DNA from: Apiosordaria backusii
Taxonomy: Eukaryota; Ascomycota; Sordariomycetes; Sordariales; Lasiosphaeriaceae
Direction of reading: 5' to 3'
Length of the DNA: 64,000 nucleotides
Assembly: GCA_030549205.1 (NCBI GenBank)
Contig: JAUKTV010000008.1
Location: forward strand, 434,001 to 498,000
In this document: piece by piece, positions 33,421-44,699 of the stretch
How the letters are laid out: every line of letters begins with the position of its first letter
Numbering within the stretch: the first letter of the stretch is position 1
Position numbers and translations under genes: made by a program
The notes under the pieces: generated by a model
What the model was told of the DNA's origin: nothing
The model's database searches: none
What the model saw: the letters and a program-made list of their open reading frames with translations, nothing else

Positions 33421-36348
33421 ATGGCGCGCGACGAGTCTTTGGTTATCATTTCTTCCTCGCCGGAATTCCCTTCCCTCAGCGACCTTCTAGTAACGAAAGC
33501 CCCCAAGAAACCGACGACGTTGCGCAGCGGTAAGAATGCTGCCCCAATCCCCGGCGATGCTTCGACAACATTCACAAGCGCTGCGATTATGTGGCAGGAG
33601 GCGCGACAGAGGGAGGGGGAGGGTATTTCAAGCTTGGGAATTGAGACGTCGGGTCCAGTCATGAAAGATGCTGCGCCAGTCAAAGCGAAACCCAAGTCCC
33701 GAGCGACAACGAAAACCGCCACAAAGAAACCAGACCAGCCTGCAGAGCCCAACGATAGCGTGATGGTCGGGGAACCCTCTCAAATCGATGTTTTAGTTCC
33801 GAAAAAGCGAGCAAAGCGAGCGAAGCCACCTCAAGACATAACCCAAACCACAATAGCTAAGGGCAAGGTGACAAAGCCGGCGGTCAGAGAGAAAGCTACA
33901 AAAAAGAAAGTGGAGACAGTGAGCAGACATTTTGCAAAAGAAACGCTGGGCGACCAACCTCCAGCAAGGAGCGCGCCAGAAGCCGCGGCGCCAACGAAAG
34001 ATGATGAGCCGGCGGTTCTCGAGCCGGCTATGAGAAGGAGATTAGACTGGACGCCGCCACGCGAAAGCCTTGCCAGAGAAATACCTAATGATACTTGTGT
34101 TACTCAGGCAGTTGCGTCCCTGGCGGAGGAGTCAACCTGTCCAGAGCAGTCGCCCGAGGGCAATGTCTTCAAAGCACTTCATGACAAGGTTGGGCGCAAG
34201 TCTGACGATGTACGATCGGTTAGCTCCGGTTCTGGAACGAGCTCGGTTGATGTCTTGGGAAAGAGGAAGCTCATCGAAATGGTGCAGACTGCTGCGCTCA
34301 ACATCACCAATATCGATCCGAACAGCAAAGCACCGGCAGAGTCACCTGTCAAGTCAAAGGCCGTCAAGAAGAAGCCACGCACGATCACCGAGCTGGCTAC
34401 GGCAGCATACAGACAACAGGAAGAGCACTCAAATCAAGAATCACTCCTGAGCTACCTCGACGTGTCGGATGGCCAAACTGGGTCATCGAGTACGGGGCTC
34501 GGTGGAAAAGGTAAAGCCGGAAAAAAGGCGGCAAAGCCAAGAGCATCCAAGAAGAAGCCCGAGCCCAAAAAGTCGATACTGCTATCACCAGAAAGTGCCT
34601 TGCAGCAAGTGGCCCAGCAAGATTTTGTGTTTGGAACTTCGAGCCAACTGGCAACAGAGGATGACCCAGAATTGCTGCGCGCCCTGCATGAGGCCATGAA
34701 GTTGTCAAATGATGCTGCCGAAGATCCTTTCGCAAGTCCCAGTCCAGTAACGAGTGGTCTTGCGGTTCGCAAGAAGCCCGGGCGTCTCCTCTGGGGGGCT
34801 GGTGCAAGAGATGAGGACGGAGAGCTTCTGGACATGGAAATATTGGATTTGACCGAATCACCTCCCCCTCATTCACAACGTCCTCTCAAGGTTGCGGAAT
34901 CGTTGGATGACTCTGTTCAAATTATTGAGCAGCCTTTGCCACTACCGCCAATCGAGGAGCCACAGTTAATGAAAGTGACATCGCCACCATCGCCGGGCGC
35001 GGAAGATCAAAGACATGTACACAGTATATTTGACCTCTCCGTTTCATCTGTAGACACAGAACCGGAACTTCAGTCTCTGCCATTATCCACGACTACCAAA
35101 GCATTGGTGGAAGAGATCCCTGAGCCGAATGACACGGATTGGACAGACGACTTCGACTTTGAGCTTCCACCATCAAACCAAGAGCATCACGAATTATTGT
35201 TGACACAGTCGAGTAGCCCACAACTCACCCGTACATCTGCAACACCAAATCCAAAAGTCACATCGCCATCAAAGCCTCAATCCGAGAAGCTGTCAGCACT
35301 TCCATCTGATTCGTCACCACAATCCAGGTCTATGGAGCCACCAAGGCCAAAGTATGAGCTCTTTACGGATGCACAGCTGGCACGAGATATCTCTAGGTTC
35401 GGGTTCAAGCCTGTGAAGAAGCGTTCTGCAATGATTGCGCTACTCGATCAGTGCTGGGCGAGCAGAGTCCAGACAGCCGTGGGAGGCATGGCTACAAATG
35501 CGCTGATGATGTCAACTACAGCCACCACTCAAGCTGCCTCCAGGCTGACTACGACTACTGCCCCGTCGAGTCCGCGAGGGCGACCAAGAAAAAGCTCAGA
35601 AGCGGCGGCAGCCGCTACCGACTACAGTACTCTGAAGGTTCCGGAGTTGAAGAAGCTGCTTCAGGAGCGTAGCCTCAAGCAATCGGGGAATAAGCCAGAC
35701 CTCATTGCCCGGCTTCAGGATTATGACATGCGTCGGAGGGCACACATTGCTGAACCTACCTCTCCACGTGGAAGGCCACGAAAGGACGCGGGAAGCTCTC
35801 CAAAGAGAACCAAGTCTCCCACCAGACGAGCTACATCCCCAAAGCCCGCAAAATCACCTGCAACGACACCTCGTCGTAGTAAGCCTCAAGGCAGGTCAAC
35901 AATCATTGAGATTCCCGATTCGGACGCCGACTCTGACCTGGATGATCCCATGCTCTCATCCCCGGTTTCCTCAGCGGGGCATGCGCGACTGGGAGATGAG
36001 GAGGACATATTCTCGTCAGTGGATTTGTCCATGACTGAAGACACGGAGATGTCTCTCATTGCTAGCCCAACCACAGAGCAAGTGTCTGTGTTTGCATACA
36101 TCACCAAAGCCATCACATCCGCGCCTCCATCCAAAGACGCCATGGACCCTTCATGGCACGAAAAAATATTGATGTATGATCCCATCATCCTCGAGGACTT
36201 GGCTTCATGGCTCAATGCAGGGCAACTCGATAAAGTGGGCTTCGATGGAGAGGTTTCGCCTGCAGATGTCAAGCAGTGGTGCGAGAACAAAAGTGTCTGT
36301 TGTTTGTGGAGAGTCAGCCAGAGGGGGCTGGAGAGGAAGAGGCTGTGA
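33421..36348 (+). CDS. slx4: structure-specific endonuclease subunit SLX4
   Basis: A single exon of 975 residues from ATG 33421. It opens MARDESLVIISSSPEFPSLSDLL, the fungal SLX4 signature, followed by LRSG. A long disordered, Lys/Ser/Pro-rich region follows. A SAP-type DNA-binding motif lies at about 735-768 (STLKVPELKKLLQERSLKQ). It is bracketed by two AT-hook-like GRPRK motifs at about 718 and 782. The conserved C-terminal SLX1-binding region spans about 905-965 (ILMYDPIILEDLASWLNAGQ, then DVKQWCENKSVCCLW). With SLX1, the complex resolves branched DNA intermediates in repair and replication restart. Many SP/TP sites suggest regulation by phosphorylation. Neighbouring photolyase is another DNA-repair gene, probably by chance. 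Confidence 0.93.
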   Translation: MARDESLVIISSSPEFPSLSDLLVTKAPKKPTTLRSGKNAAPIPGDASTTFTSAAIMWQEARQREGEGISSLGIETSGPVMKDAAPVKAKPKSRATTKTATKKPDQPAEPNDSVMVGEPSQIDVLVPKKRAKRAKPPQDITQTTIAKGKVTKPAVREKATKKKVETVSRHFAKETLGDQPPARSAPEAAAPTKDDEPAVLEPAMRRRLDWTPPRESLAREIPNDTCVTQAVASLAEESTCPEQSPEGNVFKALHDKVGRKSDDVRSVSSGSGTSSVDVLGKRKLIEMVQTAALNITNIDPNSKAPAESPVKSKAVKKKPRTITELATAAYRQQEEHSNQESLLSYLDVSDGQTGSSSTGLGGKGKAGKKAAKPRASKKKPEPKKSILLSPESALQQVAQQDFVFGTSSQLATEDDPELLRALHEAMKLSNDAAEDPFASPSPVTSGLAVRKKPGRLLWGAGARDEDGELLDMEILDLTESPPPHSQRPLKVAESLDDSVQIIEQPLPLPPIEEPQLMKVTSPPSPGAEDQRHVHSIFDLSVSSVDTEPELQSLPLSTTTKALVEEIPEPNDTDWTDDFDFELPPSNQEHHELLLTQSSSPQLTRTSATPNPKVTSPSKPQSEKLSALPSDSSPQSRSMEPPRPKYELFTDAQLARDISRFGFKPVKKRSAMIALLDQCWASRVQTAVGGMATNALMMSTTATTQAASRLTTTTAPSSPRGRPRKSSEAAAAATDYSTLKVPELKKLLQERSLKQSGNKPDLIARLQDYDMRRRAHIAEPTSPRGRPRKDAGSSPKRTKSPTRRATSPKPAKSPATTPRRSKPQGRSTIIEIPDSDADSDLDDPMLSSPVSSAGHARLGDEEDIFSSVDLSMTEDTEMSLIASPTTEQVSVFAYITKAITSAPPSKDAMDPSWHEKILMYDPIILEDLASWLNAGQLDKVGFDGEVSPADVKQWCENKSVCCLWRVSQRGLERKRL

Positions 36349-36693
36349 TGACTGGGCTGTATTTTGGCTTCGGTGAGCGCTGTTTCATTGTAGGATGTGT
36401 ATATATGGAGCATGGATATGAGTGACGACCGGAAAGAACATGCTTTTGTCTATCTTTTGTGTCCATTGTGAGTTTGGTGCCTGTGATGCTGCCGAGAATG
36501 AGAGCGGAAATGGACCGGAAATAAGCGAGGCCGAAGCAAACCGAGGTTCAAGATGCCAAGTCTCAGCAGATCCCCTCATCACACTCACGGTTCACCGGAA
36601 ACCGTTTGACGATGAGAGTACCTGGTGTAAATGAGGGGAAACTTACACCGTTTTCTTCCTCAAATTGGAACGTCTTCTTTTTGTCTTCTAGAT
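36349..36693. other. intergenic
   Basis: Short spacer between slx4 and the Nudix gene; nothing recognised. Confidence 0.45.
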
Positions 36694-38033
36694 ATGAGTT
36701 CTTTACATTTTGTTGTCATAACCAGAAGTTCTGGCCTCACCGCATCTCAGTCATTCCGTCTTTGTCACGCGACGCGCTCAATCTCACCCACAACTGCCAA
36801 GTCACTCTCATCGGTGAACCGGCCGCCGTTAAAAGCAACCAAACGAAGTTTCACCACAACCTCCAGAAATTTCAATCAAGGGCCGCTGTTTGAGAAAGCA
36901 AAAACAATGGATCCCAAACTCTACACCAAGTCATCTGCATCTTCATCAACGAAATGGCCAGCGCCCAGTCCAAGTGCCAGCATCTTGCTCATCTCGCCCA
37001 CCAACAAAGTCTTACTCCTTAAAAGGGTCAAGACGGCTTCCTCGTTTGCATCCGCTCATGTCTTTCCCGGTGGAAATGTCGACGAGTTCCACGATGGTGT
37101 GACCGCGAAAGACGAGCACCTCGACAATATTGTCTACCGAAACGCTGCAATCCGCGAAACATTCGAAGAGACGGGTATCTTGCTCACCAAAGACTCAGTG
37201 GAAGTCAGCGATGAAGTCAGAGACAAGGGCAGAAAGGACGTGTACAACCGGCAGATCACTTTTGGGGACTGGGTCAAGAACCAGGGCGGCGTGCCGGATA
37301 CTGGTTTGTTCCCGTTCTCTTCTCGCCCCTTTTACGACGGTTGCTAACATAAAGCCATAGACACCCTAATCCCCTTCACAAGATGGATCACCCCACCCCC
37401 GGCCAAAAAGCGCTTCACAACCCAAATGTACCTCTACTTCCTCCCCATTTCCTCTGTCTCGTCCTTCTCGGAAGAGCCCAGCAAGATCCACACCCCAACC
37501 CCAGAAGGGGAGCAAGAAAAGGAGCACACCTCTGCGGAGTGGGAGTACCCGCTTACCTGGCTGTCCAAGGCCCAAAGCGGGGAGATTATGCTCTACCCGC
37601 CTCAGTTTTATCTCCTAAACCTCCTCTCGCCATTTTTGAACGGCTCCAACAACGACTACGCCGCTCAACGGGCTGGACTGACTGAGTTCCTGAACAAAGT
37701 CCCGACCTCGATGGGGGGGTATGATAGCTTCCAAGGGAAATTCAAGCCGAGGGTTGCCAACACGCACCAGATTGCCTGGGCGGACAAGGTCATTTCGCCT
37801 AGTGTGATGTTTGCGCCGGGGCAGGTGTACAAGGAGGAGACGGTGCTGAGCTTGGAGTGGCCTGGTGCTGAGCTGGGGGGTAAGGGGGGGATAGTTTGAG
37901 GGGAGGGGATGCAGAGAGGGTGGTTGTTGTGGAGTTTGAGAGGAAGACGGGGCCGAGGGGGGTTAAGATTGTGGATAGGGGGGAGGTGTTGAGGTTGTGG
38001 GAGGAGAAGGGGCGGAAGGGGGCGAAGATGTGA
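36694..38033 (+). CDS. NUDT19-like Nudix hydrolase with apparent C-terminal frameshift
   Basis: Exons 36694..37303 and 37361 onwards. As read, the frame stops at 37899 (382 residues). The next frame then encodes RGGDAERVVVVEFERKTGPR and LRLWEEKGRKGAKM before a TGA at 38031-38033, which looks like the genuine tail. The switch falls at a run of seven G at about 37885. The N-terminus (from MSSLHFVVITRSSG to RSFTTTSRNF) looks like a mitochondrial presequence; Met at 36907 would give a cytosolic form. The Nudix domain starts at PSASILLISPTNKVLLLKRV. It has FPGGNVDEF and, after an insertion, RNAAIRETFEETGILL, which carries the REXXEEXGU core. The long insertion between GG and RE is typical of NUDT19/RP2-like acyl-CoA or CoA diphosphatases. 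Substrate is inferred from the family only. Confidence 0.8.
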
Positions 38034-38756
38034 GGTGTGTAGGGTATACCAGTGCTTATCGTATTCAAGATAGAGGCTACCAGTGGTAGATTCAAATGCA
38101 AGTTGGATTGTCTGTCTGCATATTGTCAGCCTCAAAGCGTGCCAAGAACTCAGAAGTTGTGCAACACATACCTTGATCCGACAGCTGCTCGGATTCCAGA
38201 CGATGAAGGCGACAGTGGCAGTGCAACTGGTGCGCGAGCCTATGGCTGCCTGCCTACAGCCTGCATCGGTAAGGAAGAGTCATCAAGTGGGCAGCATGTC
38301 TATTGCTGTTGGCTGATAAGGTCACTCTGACCCCGCTCCAGCTGACGGGAATGCAGAGGACCTTGAGCCTCTGGTGCCTGATTTGAAAGTCTTATCTGCA
38401 AAATATGAGCAAAAGAGAGAGTTTTGTATTATTGGACAAAACTGTGGGGCTATGGGCGTCCTCATTGCGTAAAGCAAGCAGATACCTAGGAAATCAGGCA
38501 GTGCAGCTTAGAGCCTCTAAAAGCTTTGTTGGCTTGAGCTCTTGTTAGGCAGGTCTGCAGCCTGCATTAAACTCTGCAGGACACCATTTCTTTCCGACCT
38601 GGTCTCTTTCATCTGTTTACTCTTCCTTTCATCCAACTTTCACCCAATAACCTTCTTCCCCGACTGGCCTTTCCAAGTTAAAGGTCCAGCTCGTGGCTCA
38701 GTTGCAGGTTTGCCATCACATTTCCTCTCCCTTCCCAATCTCAGCAACATCACAGA
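38034..38756. other. intergenic upstream of the AAA ATPase
   Basis: No gene recognised; presumably holds the promoter of the downstream ATPase. Confidence 0.45.
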
Positions 38757-41131
38757 ATGGCTGGTAGAGTCTTTCCCCAGGGGCCAACCATCCCCCAAGG
38801 GCCCCCGCCGCCACAGTCTGGTGACTTCTTCGTCAGTCAAGAGTTGTCCATCAGTCAAACGTACCCCATCAGCGCTCCCGTCATCGTGCCCGTGTCGAAG
38901 AAAACTCGGTCTCAGATGGTGGTTCGCGGCCGAAAGCCGAGAGTCAAACGCCAGCCTGCTAAGCATCGTATCACCCCGTCTGCGACCGCTAGCAGCCAGC
39001 AGAGCGATGAGAGTGGTGAGAGCTCCGACGAAGAGGAGGATCTGGATCAGGCTATGAAGTGCGACTTCAAGCAGCTCGATCGTCGTTATGACGACAACGA
39101 CGAGCCCTATATCGAAGAGCGCAAGGTCAAAAAAGAGAAAAAGCCCAAGCTGAAGAAGAAAGACTGGTGGCGCCTTCACGCCTTTTGTATCGTCAGACAT
39201 TATGGCGATGACGATGAGCTTGACGACACTTACCTCTATGTTCACCCTCAGAAGATCCGCGAGCTGCTCAACGATGTCATTGGGAACTATCCCGGTGATC
39301 CCATCAACGTGGACGACGTGCAGATTCACGCTCCCTATCCCGCTCTTTTCCACTACCGTGAGGAACTTGAGATCGAAGGCCGCAAGAGATTCGAGGGCGA
39401 GAACCCCGATGAGCCTACTGACCCTGAGTCGCTCAAGCAACTCAATCTTCTTCTCGACTGGATCAAGTCTCATTTCGATCTGGAGATTGCCGCTTACGAA
39501 AAGTGCCTGACCTCCGCCGACCACAAGGCCATCTCTTACGACAAGCTCTGGACTCTGTTCCCTCCTGGTGAGATTGTGTACAGCAAGGTCAACGATCAGA
39601 ACCGCGCCTTTCGCGTGGTCGACTCCAACTACAACGAGAGCCCCTGCAAGCTCTTTGCCATCCGGGTTGAGTTTGTCGACTTTGACGGCACCCATCTTGG
39701 TTTTCGCGAGCAGCATCTCACGATTAACAACTACCCCGGCAACCAGGAGCTCGAGTTGATGGACGCCATCCCCTTCAAGCTCCTTCATCAATCCTCCGAG
39801 ATTCGCGAAGAGCTCGTAGCCCGTGGTCGCAAATTTGAGAGCTACGTCGGTCAGCACTTCATGCAGTACAATGGCATCGCCTTCAAGGAGGGTCAGAACG
39901 GGCCCATCAAGTTTAACGTCAACGGCAGGGTCATGATCGACTGCAAGACGTTTCATCGCATCGAACCCAATGAAGCGTTCACCGTCAGAGACATGAGCGC
40001 CCCGAGACTCCCTACCATCAGAGGCCCCGGTGGCATGCCCATGGGCGGAATGCCCCCTCCCCCTGGTCGCTTCCGTGGCCGGAAGGTTGCCCCTGTTTCC
40101 AAGTTTCCTGTCCAGGGCAGCAGCGAGAATCCCAAGTTCCCGCCCTTGAGCGAGGAGAATGCCATGATTACCAATGCCAGTGTGAGGGGGTATGCCTTCA
40201 GCGCCAAGAGCTTCCTCGAGTTCTTTGCCGATGAGCTGTCGGAGATCACCTGGAACACAAAGTGCTTTGACGAGCTGGTGCTGGACCAGTCGATCAAGAA
40301 GACGGTGCAGGCTTTGGTTTCGACGCACGCACAAAAGAGGGAGAGCTTTGATGATATTATTAAGGGTAAAGGTCAGGGGCTCATCTGCGTCTTGCATGGT
40401 CCTCCTGGGGTCGGGAAGACGTTGACGGCCGAGTGTGTGGCTGAGTATGTCAAGCGGCCTCTTTACATGGTTTCCTCTGGTGAACGTAAGTTTTGTCCTC
40501 TTTACCTACCTAATTAATGGATGGTTGGATTTGTTAACAATTTACTGGGATAGTTGGCCCTGTCAGCGCTGCACTCGATGATCAGCTCACCCGTATCTTG
40601 GATATGGCCGCCACCTGGCGAGCTGTCTTGCTCATCGACGAAGCCGACGTCTTCCTCGAGCACCGCAGCCTGCACGACATGCACCGCAACGCCATGGTCA
40701 GCGTCTTTTTGCGTGTGCTTGAGTACTACACCGGCATCCTGATCCTGACCACCAACCGCGTCACCACCTTTGACGACGCCTTCAAGTCCCGCATCCACAT
40801 CCCCATCCGGTACACCAACCTCAGCGTGGAATCCCGCAAGAAGATCTGGAAGAACTTCTGCAGCAAAGTCCCCGGCGGAGTTGACATTGACGACAAGGGT
40901 CTGGAGCAGTTGGCCGAGCACGACTTGAACGGTCGGCAGATCAAGAACGCGGTCAAGGCGGCCGAGAGCTTGGCTGCGTTTGATGGCGTCAAGTTGGACT
41001 TGAAGCAGCTGTTGCAGATTAACAAGATTCAGGCCATGTTTGAGAAGGATATGAGCAGCCACAGCGGGGTGGATTACACTGCGCCGGGGCACTTTAGGAA
41101 GGATGCGGATCAGAGAAACATGTTTTTGTGA
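38757..41131 (+). CDS. AAA-family ATPase with N-terminal DUF7025-like region
   Basis: Two exons: 38757..40485 and 40554..41131 (68-nt intron), 768 residues. The N-terminal 130 residues are Pro-rich, then acidic. The middle (about 130-430) is the large conserved domain found before the ATPase in fungal AAA proteins of this class (IHAPYPALFHYREELE, LWTLFPPGEIVYSK, HHLTINNYPG-like region). The AAA core has Walker A GPPGVGKT (about 548), Walker B AVLLIDEADVFLE (about 605) and a second-region-of-homology-like stretch TNRVTTFDDAFKSRIHIPI. One AAA module only. The class is common in filamentous fungi and its cellular role is largely unknown. Confidence 0.88.
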
Positions 41132-41505
41132 TTTCTTTCGGGGGTTGTTGTTGTCACGCGTCACTAATACATGCCAACGGGATGTGGCAGAGGTAATCAG
41201 GGCCCTGAAGGTCACAGGAGTTGGTTTTCGAGCAAAGAATATGCTCTATTCTCTGTCAGTATCGTATGAATTTCATTGTAAACCTCTGGAGTATGGTAGC
41301 GGTAGACTGCTGTTAGGAACCAAACCATGGACAACTAGATACGTAGACAGCAAATTTGCGAAAAACATTCTTTGAGAACATCTACATAGTCCAGTAACGC
41401 CATGCAAAGCAGTTGAGACTGTCATTACGTAGCATGTCTTTCTTTTCTCTTCCCCTGAACAAGATAGACCATACCCTAGGGTAACTTAGGTGGCCAGCTA
41501 CCTAA
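41132..41505. other. intergenic (convergent 3' ends)
   Basis: Separates the convergent AAA ATPase and AIG2-like genes; nothing recognised. Confidence 0.4.
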
Positions 41506-42006
41506 CTACTGCGGCCCCATCCCCTTCCCAAACCCCTTCGGCAACCGAACCCCCATGCTCTTCTCCCAAAGCGCCCTATCAAACCTCCCCTCCTTCAACG
41601 CCTCCCCATCCCCAGCGTACATGAACGTCTTTCCATAAATCTCTCTCTTCTTCCCCTTGCCCGGCTTTTCTTCAACCTCAATCAGACAAGACCGGATCTC
41701 ATAAGCGTTGGTCTCGTAATAACTCAGCCGGTCCTGATGCTCTCGGGTTTCAACCAGGTAGGCTTTGCCTAGGACGGTGGAGTCGCCGTTGACGAGGGCT
41801 TTGTATTGTCCCCAGTTTGCCAGGTCGTAGCCTGTGATGGAGGCAGGCAGTAAAATAGGTGCAGAGTCCTCGGGGAGGTTGAGGACTGATTTGAGGATTT
41901 TGGGCTGGGTGAGGGTGCCGTAGAAGAAGAAGTAGGTTGGCTCGTAGGCGGTGAGGAGGTCTTCTGGGATGGGAGGGGGGAGGTTGGTGAGGTAGTCTGA
42001 TGGCAT
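41506..42006 (-). CDS. gamma-glutamylcyclotransferase-fold (AIG2/GGACT-like) protein
   Basis: One exon, 166 residues, the normal size for the family. FFFYGTLTQPKILKSVLNLP (about 26-45) contains the YGTL substrate-binding loop. GYDLANWGQYKALVNGDST, GKAYLVETREHQDRLSYYET and NAYEIRSCLIEVEE follow, and an acidic residue in the YYETNAYE stretch is the candidate catalytic Glu. The C-terminus is GFGKGMGPQ. Members act as gamma-glutamyl(amine) cyclotransferases or are uncharacterised; the exact substrate cannot be told. Confidence 0.85.
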   Translation of the reverse strand: MPSDYLTNLPPPIPEDLLTAYEPTYFFFYGTLTQPKILKSVLNLPEDSAPILLPASITGYDLANWGQYKALVNGDSTVLGKAYLVETREHQDRLSYYETNAYEIRSCLIEVEEKPGKGKKREIYGKTFMYAGDGEALKEGRFDRALWEKSMGVRLPKGFGKGMGPQ

Positions 42007-43188
42007 GGATGCCAGCTGGGAGACGAAGTGTGATGTTTTGGGTTGGGGGGTAAGGGGGGAGGAGGGGGGGAGGTGGGTGTGAGTTGGGCATTGTTGGTTG
42101 TAATGAGCGCGCAGTGGTCTGGGACGGTTGTGTCTGTGATGCTTATCGGAGATGAATGGTTGATGGTTGGAGGTTCTCTTAAGTTTTCAGTGCAGTTACA
42201 TCGGACGTTGTCCTGATGGTTAAGCTTTGGGCTAATTTGGGTGGTTCTTGTTGCCTGTAAGACAAGGTGACACATGAAGTCTCCACTAAGGACGAGCCAC
42301 TGATGCATTCTTGAGGCGGCGTTTGTTTTAAGTTGGGAGAAGGATTCTGGTGGTCCGTGCCCTGCGCCACCCGCCTGTCAGCATGAGGTGTCACTGAAAA
42401 ACATTGGCAAAGTCTATCCAATGGGCCTGAAGTCGCAATTTGATCGAGTGTTTTTGTCACGCAATCAACAAGTCTTCGCCAGTTTGTTCACATATATCCT
42501 GGATTTATTCTGCCAGGTACAAGATAATGGTCTACATAGGTACCTAGGTATCTAATTACCTACCTCTTTACCTCCCTACAGAAATACTTGCAGACCACGA
42601 CTAGGTAACCATCTATTTCAGTCTAAAACATCCGGCCTTATTCCACCAAATCCTGGTGGACTTGGTGGAGTTCAGGATGCCGTCCCTGGCATGCGGCTCG
42701 CCCGATATCCACGGCTAACTCAACGCCGACGGCAGTGGGTCAAGGCCTGTTTGGCATCTCATGATTGCAGGACGACATTCAATATCAGAACAGTCAAGCG
42801 CATTTACGCTAAGACGAAATCGGTCATTGCTCCATCTTACGACCACTGCGGCGTGCGGCGGCCTTCATGGCTGCTAGGAGAGAGTAGGCCAGAAATATGT
42901 CTATTCTCGGGAGAAGCGAGGTAACAGAGAGGCAAAGACCGTGAGAACTAGACAAGCCAAGATGGCTTCATGTGTCGGCCACTGTTCACTTGGCTCCTGG
43001 AGGTCAAAATAGGTACGCATCCACTTCTGTTGATGATGTATAAATGGGCAGGTAGAAGGCATCATCAACAGTAGAGAAGCCTCATCATCAACCCATTCAA
43101 CTCATTCAAGCATTCAAAACACACCTGACATTACCTTCATTAACAAAGACTTTCTATTCTACAAGCCACACCTCAAAGACTTTCCACC
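42007..43188. other. intergenic with promoter of the amidoligase-family gene
   Basis: No gene. TATAAAT at 43039-43045 lies 144 bp before the amidoligase ATG. A 7-bp stem (TCCACCA 42642-42648, TGGTGGA 42654-42660) and several ACCTA/TAGGT runs (42535-42590) are present; their role is unknown. Confidence 0.5.
43039..43045 (+). promoter_or_regulatory. TATA box
   Basis: TATAAAT, 144 bp upstream of the ATG at 43189, followed by a CA/TC-rich leader-like stretch. Confidence 0.5.
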
Positions 43189-44514
43189 ATGCCTCCCACA
43201 AAGACTACGGCTACTGCTGGCAAGACCACTGCCCCGGCGGCTCCGAGGTCCGGCTTTAGTGGTGGGCCCCCGCCCCCACCTCCGCCTCCCGGTCCTGGAC
43301 CCCCGGCTCCCCCTCCTCCGCGTCCGGCTCCGGGCCCGGCCGGTCGCCCACGTACCCCACCGAGGAAGCCTCCAGCCGGCAGCATCGGTATCGGCATTGA
43401 AACGGAATTCTTCCTCAGAGAGAAGAAAAACGTTACCGGCGATGACGGCCGCAAATTCGCCGTTAAATTCTGTGACGATTACATGGCCTTCAAGAAAGGC
43501 CTGCCTGTCGACCCAACTAAGGGCGCCCCCGAGATTCCAGGAGTCTATACCAAGTGGCCTGGTGTGACCAAGCACTTGGAGCCTCCTAGCAGACTGGGCA
43601 GGCATGCCGACTGGGTCACCCATCAGGATCCCACGGTTGATGTTGACAAGGACCTGAGCGCAGCGGACCTCAAGAAAGAGCAGGATCGACTCAAGGGTGC
43701 CCACGGTGTCGAAGTCATCTCCCACATTCTCCGTGCCTACGAGGGCAGCGCCTGGCGCAGGGAGGTCCAGAAGATGTGGGAGTTCATCGATGCCAACTAT
43801 GTCGTCCTCGACAACCGGAACTGCAGCACCCACGTCCACTTGTCGCGTGCCGAGCCGTGGACCGTCGAGCAGATCAAGCGCTTGGCCCAGGCAATCATCC
43901 ACTTCGAGCCCGCGTTCGAAGCCATGGTCCCGCCTGCGCGACGCAACAATGAGTACGCCCGCAGCAATTGGATCGACAACCTTCGCTTTGCCGGCAAGAG
44001 CCGCGACCAGGCCATGGATGAAATCGAGAAGCAGCGCACCATTAAGGACGTCCTCAACCTCATGCACGGTGCTGACGACCAGTCCAAGTACTACGGGTGG
44101 AACTTCTTGACTCTCGAAAGCTACAAGACCGTCGAGTTCCGTCGCGGCGCTCCTAGCAAGTCTGCCGCGGACGTGTTCATGTGGGTTGAGCTGGCCATGG
44201 AGTTTATGCAAGCCGCCATTGTTGTCAAGACTAGGGCCGACTTTGGGAAGTACGCGCGGAATGTCGGCGGTTTGAAGAAGCTGATCGCGGATGCCCGCCT
44301 GCCACAGAGCGTGGGGACCAACCAGAGCGCTTATTTGGCCCCCTTGTATGCCAGGGCCGGGTCCGATACAGCAATGCTTGAGCCCAAGCCAGTCAAGCTC
44401 GAGACCCTGTCCAAGGAAAAGAAGGCCAAGTTGGCGCTGAAGATTGACGCTGACAAGAAGTGGCAGCCCATGCTGGATATGTTGAAGGATGCCCAGGCCA
44501 AGAACGAACTCTAA
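43189..44514 (+). CDS. amidoligase-family (ATP-grasp-like, PF12224 type) protein
   Basis: One exon, 441 residues. A Pro/Gly-rich N-terminal arm (residues 1-65, including a run of eight Pro) precedes the catalytic-like domain. Its elements are SIGIGIETEFFL (the ExE metal/ATP-binding strand), NRNCSTHVHLSR (about 208-219) and WNFLTLESYKTVEFRRG (about 304-320). Together they match fungal amidoligase enzymes. The family is related to glutamine synthetase and carboxylate-amine ligases, and is thought to make amide bonds to small molecules or proteins; no fungal substrate is established. The C-terminus is Lys-rich. Codon use is strongly biased to C at third positions, suggesting high expression. Confidence 0.82.
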   Translation: MPPTKTTATAGKTTAPAAPRSGFSGGPPPPPPPPGPGPPAPPPPRPAPGPAGRPRTPPRKPPAGSIGIGIETEFFLREKKNVTGDDGRKFAVKFCDDYMAFKKGLPVDPTKGAPEIPGVYTKWPGVTKHLEPPSRLGRHADWVTHQDPTVDVDKDLSAADLKKEQDRLKGAHGVEVISHILRAYEGSAWRREVQKMWEFIDANYVVLDNRNCSTHVHLSRAEPWTVEQIKRLAQAIIHFEPAFEAMVPPARRNNEYARSNWIDNLRFAGKSRDQAMDEIEKQRTIKDVLNLMHGADDQSKYYGWNFLTLESYKTVEFRRGAPSKSAADVFMWVELAMEFMQAAIVVKTRADFGKYARNVGGLKKLIADARLPQSVGTNQSAYLAPLYARAGSDTAMLEPKPVKLETLSKEKKAKLALKIDADKKWQPMLDMLKDAQAKNEL

Positions 44515-44699
44515 GTTCATACTGGGGGTGGAAACTCGGCGAGCAAGTCGGCTGGTACCGCTGGTGGTGGCACAAAAGGCTGGCCTTTGGATATTGGATG
44601 GCGTTGGATTTGTATAGACAGGGTTAGATAGGATACAATAGAGACTAAGCTTTCTTCAAAAGATCCTCTCTGAGCCACACGGCTGACTGATACTCCTTT

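Noticed and set aside
38640..40397. Minus-strand 585-codon frame opposite the AAA ATPase
   Set aside because: Shadow of a strongly codon-biased gene; the plus strand carries the Walker motifs and a proper splice junction.
43159..44520. Minus-strand 453-codon frame opposite the amidoligase gene
   Set aside because: Antisense shadow caused by third-position C bias; no recognisable domain.
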